Source of the DNA: CAZJHX01 sp964545715
GTDB taxonomy: Bacteria; Myxococcota_A; UBA9042; GCA-2863065
DNA length: 64,000 nucleotides
Reading direction: 5' to 3'
NCBI GenBank assembly: GCA_964545715.1
Contig: CAZJHX010000006.1
Location: 62,001 to 126,000 of the forward strand
Positions 61,132-64,000 of the stretch are shown here, one piece after another; positions within the stretch are counted from its first letter, which is position 1; each line of letters begins with the position of its first letter. The notes beneath the pieces were generated by a model, which did not search any database, had not been told where the DNA came from, and saw nothing but the letters and a program-made list of their open reading frames with translations. Made by a program: the position numbers and the translations under genes.

Positions 61132-62721
61132 GTGCACAGACCTGCTCGACCAATCCTGATGCTCCTATGCGTGTGGGCGCTGATGCCGACACCATCGGCG
61201 TTTGCTGACGCGCCAGATGAAGTGGACGTGGACCGCGTTCGTTATCTGCGGCAAGTGACCCTGGACCTGTGGGGCCGCGTGCCGACGGAGGCCGAGGGCG
61301 CGGCGCTGGTGGACGCCGCGGATGTCGACGAGGGCGCAGTCCAGGCGATGCTGGACGACCCCCAGGCGATGAACTTTGTGCGCCGGCATCACCGCGATCT
61401 GCTGTGGCCGCGCATCGAAAACACGGACCTCCTCAACGTCGCGATCGCGTTTTTGCTGCCCGCGATCATCTATGAGGACAGCGGCGATCCGTTCCGCCTC
61501 TATCTGCTGTATCCGGCGCTCTATCAGCGCGGCGGGCTGGTCCCGTGCAAGGACGAGCCGGCCGAGCTCGACGCCGAGGGCAACCTGATCTTCGAGGACA
61601 TGCCCGACGGGACCAAGCGCGAGGGCTACGTCATGGTCGAGCCCTACTGGGCGCCGGGCACCGAGGTCAAAGTCTGTGGTCTGGAGGCGCGGCTGGACCC
61701 GTTTGCGGCGGACGGCCAGGCCTGCAACACGATCGGCGGCATGTTCACCGGCACGTGCGGCTGCGGACCCAAGCTGCAGTACTGCCTGAGCCCGACGTCT
61801 GCCGCCGTCGTGGAGGAGTCCCTGCGCGAGCAGCTGCTCCGCATGCTGGAGAAGCCGATCAAGGAGGGCACATCGTACTTCGACGCGCTGCTGACGACGA
61901 CCGAGGAGCTGAACGGCCCGCTGATTCACTACTACCGGTATCTGGTGGCGATGGCGCTGGACCCGATCATCCAGGTGCCGCCGGTGCCGATCGCGGCGCT
62001 GCCGGTAGATGTGCCGTTCACCGACATGAGCTGGCAGCCGTACCAGCGAACACCCGAACACAGCGGCGTGCTGACCAGCTTGTCGTTTCTGCTGCGCTTT
62101 CAAACGGCGCGCGCCCGGGCAAACCGCTTCTACAACGCGTTTTTGTGTGCCCCGCTGGAGGCGCCCGAGGTCGAGCTGCCCAGCCCCAACGACGCGTGCA
62201 GCGACGAGCCCGACCTGCGATATCGCTGCGGCTGCCAGTATTGCCACGCCACGCTGGAGCCGGCCGCCGCCCACTGGGCGCGCTTTGCCGACGCCGGCTC
62301 GATGTACCTGAGCCCGCTGACCTTCCCGTCCACGCGTCAGGACTGCGCCAAGTGCGCCGAGAACCCGGGCGGCGCCTGTGACTACATCTGCCAGCGCTTC
62401 TATTTGACCGAAGCGGGGCACCCCAAGGAGGAGCCGTATGTCGGCTCGCTGAAGTCTCTCGTCTTCCGGCCGGACTCTGAATTGAAAGCGGTCACGGCGG
62501 GGCCACGCCGGTTGGTCAACGAGCAGCTGGAGTCGGGCGCGATGGGGCGCTGCGTGGTGCGCAACCTGTTCACACGGCTCTACAAACGGGAGATGACCGA
62601 GACCGAGCGCCTGGAGCTGCTGCCGCGCCTGGCGGACGGCTTTTTCCAGTCGGGCTACGACTTCAAAGCGCTGGTGCTGAGCCTGCTGACCGAGCCGACG
62701 TACCGGAGGATGAGCCGATGA
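61132..62721 (+). CDS. Secreted cytochrome-c-motif protein (DUF1549/DUF1592-like)
   Basis: 529 residues. Signal peptide (RPARPILMLLCVWALMPTPSAFA). The mature protein opens with VRYLRQVTLDLWGRVPTEAE, typical of DUF1549-like proteins ('LTLDLTGRPPT'), and later has a heme-binding-type CQYCH in YRCGCQYCHATLEPAAAHW, then VRNLFTRLYKREMTETERLELLPRLADGFFQSGYDFKALVLSLLTEPTYR, as in DUF1588/DUF1585 proteins. These families nearly always sit beside DUF1501 genes, as here. The GTG start at 61132 has GGAGG 5 nt upstream. Only one CxxCH is present. Confidence 0.85.
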   Translation: MHRPARPILMLLCVWALMPTPSAFADAPDEVDVDRVRYLRQVTLDLWGRVPTEAEGAALVDAADVDEGAVQAMLDDPQAMNFVRRHHRDLLWPRIENTDLLNVAIAFLLPAIIYEDSGDPFRLYLLYPALYQRGGLVPCKDEPAELDAEGNLIFEDMPDGTKREGYVMVEPYWAPGTEVKVCGLEARLDPFAADGQACNTIGGMFTGTCGCGPKLQYCLSPTSAAVVEESLREQLLRMLEKPIKEGTSYFDALLTTTEELNGPLIHYYRYLVAMALDPIIQVPPVPIAALPVDVPFTDMSWQPYQRTPEHSGVLTSLSFLLRFQTARARANRFYNAFLCAPLEAPEVELPSPNDACSDEPDLRYRCGCQYCHATLEPAAAHWARFADAGSMYLSPLTFPSTRQDCAKCAENPGGACDYICQRFYLTEAGHPKEEPYVGSLKSLVFRPDSELKAVTAGPRRLVNEQLESGAMGRCVVRNLFTRLYKREMTETERLELLPRLADGFFQSGYDFKALVLSLLTEPTYRRMSR

Positions 62722-63392
62722 AACGCCTTACACCAATCCTGTTCATCGCCTCCATGCTTGGCTGCGCGGCCGCCGAAGAGCCCCCGCCGGTCATGGAGAC
62801 CACGCCGCCGGACCCGGTGGTGACCGAGAAGACGGACGAGCCCGAGCCGGAGCCGGAGGTCGAGCCGGAGGAGACGGGCCGACGGGTCACGCGGATGACC
62901 ATCGAGCAGCTCGCCCGGTCGATTCCGGTCGTCACGGGCGGCATCGAGTGGATCGAGGACTTCGGGCAGGGCCCGATCAACATGTTGGAGGTGCTGGCGC
63001 CGACGCTGGGCGCCCCGGACTACGCCCTGGTGACCGACGAGAACATGGAGCCGTCGCTGATCATCGCCAAGTTCATGCAGGACGCAGCCGCCCGGATCTG
63101 CGTGAAGTGGGTCGCCCAGGACGTGAACATGCCGCCGGCGGACCGCACGCTGGTCGGTCACGCGGACTGGGCGTCGCTCGACGAGGCCCTGGTGAAAGCC
63201 AACCTGCGGCGGCTTCAGCTGCGCTTCTTTACCCGACACGTGGACCCGACGGACGACGAGCCGATCAGCGATCTCTACGACCTGTTTCTGGCGGCGTCGA
63301 CGAGCGCGCCTGCTGCCGAGGCCGCTGCCAACGACGGGTGGCTGGCGGTGTGCATGGCGCTGATGACCGACCCTGAGTTCGTGATCTACTAG
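62718..63392 (+). CDS. Lipoprotein of unknown function between cytochrome-like and DUF1501 genes
   Basis: 224 residues; lipobox ASMLGC (Cys16), followed by an acidic Pro/Glu spacer (18-52). The mature domain (TRMTIEQLARSIPVVTGGIEWIEDFG...LAPTLGAPDYALVTDENMEPSLIIAKFMQDAAARICVKW) is helical and not known to me; its end, ...MALMTDPEFVIY, resembles the end of DUF1592-type proteins ('LLTSPEFLY'). It overlaps the previous gene by 4 nt and is 10 nt before DUF1501. Confidence 0.8.
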   Translation: MKRLTPILFIASMLGCAAAEEPPPVMETTPPDPVVTEKTDEPEPEPEVEPEETGRRVTRMTIEQLARSIPVVTGGIEWIEDFGQGPINMLEVLAPTLGAPDYALVTDENMEPSLIIAKFMQDAAARICVKWVAQDVNMPPADRTLVGHADWASLDEALVKANLRRLQLRFFTRHVDPTDDEPISDLYDLFLAASTSAPAAEAAANDGWLAVCMALMTDPEFVIY

Positions 63393-63402
63393 GAGGCCCA
63401 GG

Positions 63403-64000
63403 ATGAAACGACGAGACTTCATTGCCAATAGTGCGGCCGGCCTCTCAGCATTCGGTCTGGCCGGCGTCTTTGGTCCGCGGCTGGCGTGGGCCGCCGAGGA
63501 CAAAGACCACTACTTCATCTTCTGTTACTTCGAGGGCGGCTGGGACCAGCTGCTGGCGCTGGACCCCCGGGATCCGGGCGTGTTTACCGAGGCGGATGTC
63601 TACGACACAGGCATTCAGCCCGCGTATCACCTGCTGCAGTCGGGCAGTCAGAAGCTGGTCGATGCCGGCGCCTTCAAGCTGGGGCCGTGCGCGGTCGAGC
63701 TTGCCGGGCTGACCGACCACTTCAGCGTGGTCCGCGGCATCAACATGGGGACCCTGACGCACGAGGTCGGGCGCCGCTACTTCATCACGGGGCGTCCGCC
63801 GTCCGGGCTGAAGGCGCGGGGCTCGAGTGTGGCGACGCTGGCGACGCATCAGCTGGGTGGGGGCCTGCCGGTCCCGCATCTGGCGCACGCCGTCGAATCG
63901 TACGCGGTCGATATGCCGGCCTATGCAGCGGCGATGCCCGTGGCGGCCGTGGGGCACATGCGCTACATCCTGCGGGAGAACCTGGGGATCCCGACCAGCA
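63403..64000 (+). CDS. DUF1501 family protein, 3' end cut off by window edge
   Basis: The first 199 residues of a DUF1501 protein, with AGGAGG ahead of the ATG. A twin-arginine signal is visible (KRRDFIANSAAGLSAFGLAGV), so it is probably exported folded. FIFCYFEGGWDQLLALDPRDP is the diagnostic 'GGWD' start of the family, related to sulfatases; LTDHFSVVRGINMGTLTHEVGRRYFITG is the usual next motif. It belongs to the operon with the cytochrome-like protein and lipoprotein. The function of DUF1501/DUF1800-type pairs is not established. Confidence 0.9.
   Translation, partial: MKRRDFIANSAAGLSAFGLAGVFGPRLAWAAEDKDHYFIFCYFEGGWDQLLALDPRDPGVFTEADVYDTGIQPAYHLLQSGSQKLVDAGAFKLGPCAVELAGLTDHFSVVRGINMGTLTHEVGRRYFITGRPPSGLKARGSSVATLATHQLGGGLPVPHLAHAVESYAVDMPAYAAAMPVAAVGHMRYILRENLGIPTS

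Overview
The window looks like part of a scaffold from a GC-rich, Gram-negative, Myxococcota-like (old Deltaproteobacteria) bacterium. This is inferred from: at least seven probable lipoproteins, two of them very cysteine-rich with CGPDGCGGSCG-type repeats; a complete-looking outer-membrane set (TonB-dependent receptor, M16 protease, YejM/PbgA-like sulfatase-fold protein); a menaquinone operon; and cytochrome-c/DUF1501-type secreted proteins. A 10-N gap inside a poly-G tract at 32667-32676 shows it is a draft or metagenome assembly. No rRNA, tRNA, CRISPR array, transposase, prophage gene or convincing hairpin-U terminator was seen. Coding density is very high and no gene-free stretch exceeds 300 bases.

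Layout. 1-2.6 kb: the end of parB, an EF-hand protein and a lipoprotein. 2.6-5.2 kb (minus): archease-rtcB-GST, an RNA-ligation unit. 5.3-9.3 kb (minus): glycosyltransferase-TPR, DsbA/HCCA-isomerase and sulfatase-fold genes. 9.4-12.7 kb: a response regulator/metallo-beta-lactamase fusion overlapping an orphan DNA methyltransferase, then a FemAB/GNAT-like protein on the other strand. 12.7-19 kb (plus): a three-gene lipoprotein operon and an acidic unknown protein. 19-25.4 kb (minus): a FliA/WhiG-type sigma factor leading a TonB receptor-lipoprotein-M16 protease unit. 25.5-27 kb: PilZ protein and an unknown. 27-36.9 kb (minus): menF-menD-menB-menA-menC/E fusion-polyprenyl synthase-aroF-menG, facing a GbsR/MarR-like regulator. 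37.5-44.9 kb (minus): phospholipase D-like protein, holA, HSP90-like chaperone, TPR protein. 44.9-50.6 kb: an unknown, a gluzincin/DUF1080 fusion, a CBM9-like protein, hisC-aroA-yjbQ. 50.6-53.4 kb: a Cys-rich lipoprotein followed by a two-domain DsbA-like protein whose second active site is encoded TGA-Pro-Phe-Cys. 53.4-64 kb: asnS, a split DUF4331 pair, TPR lipoprotein, AlkZ-fold protein, thioredoxin, a membrane-bound ECF sigma fusion, and a secreted cytochrome-c/lipoprotein/DUF1501 operon cut by the window edge.

Most notable: (1) a probable new selenoprotein at 51884-53443, with a stem-loop whose GGTC loop sits exactly as far from the UGA as in E. coli fdhF; (2) two identical operators, TTGTTCAC-N6-GTGAACAA, one at the menF promoter beside the regulator and one inside menD; (3) about a dozen genes whose -10-like hexamer ends only 5-8 nt before the start codon, suggesting widespread leaderless mRNAs; (4) an ECF sigma factor fused to a membrane segment and an anti-sigma-like C-terminal domain; (5) an artefactual 117-bp duplication at the assembly gap in menA, which is probably intact in the real genome.

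How genes may work together: the men operon makes menaquinone from chorismate, with its own DAHP synthase and polyprenyl tail synthase; hisC-aroA adds a shikimate step nearby; the selenoprotein oxidoreductase may fold the Cys-rich lipoproteins encoded around it; the TonB receptor, lipoprotein and M16 protease probably act together at the outer membrane under a dedicated sigma factor.
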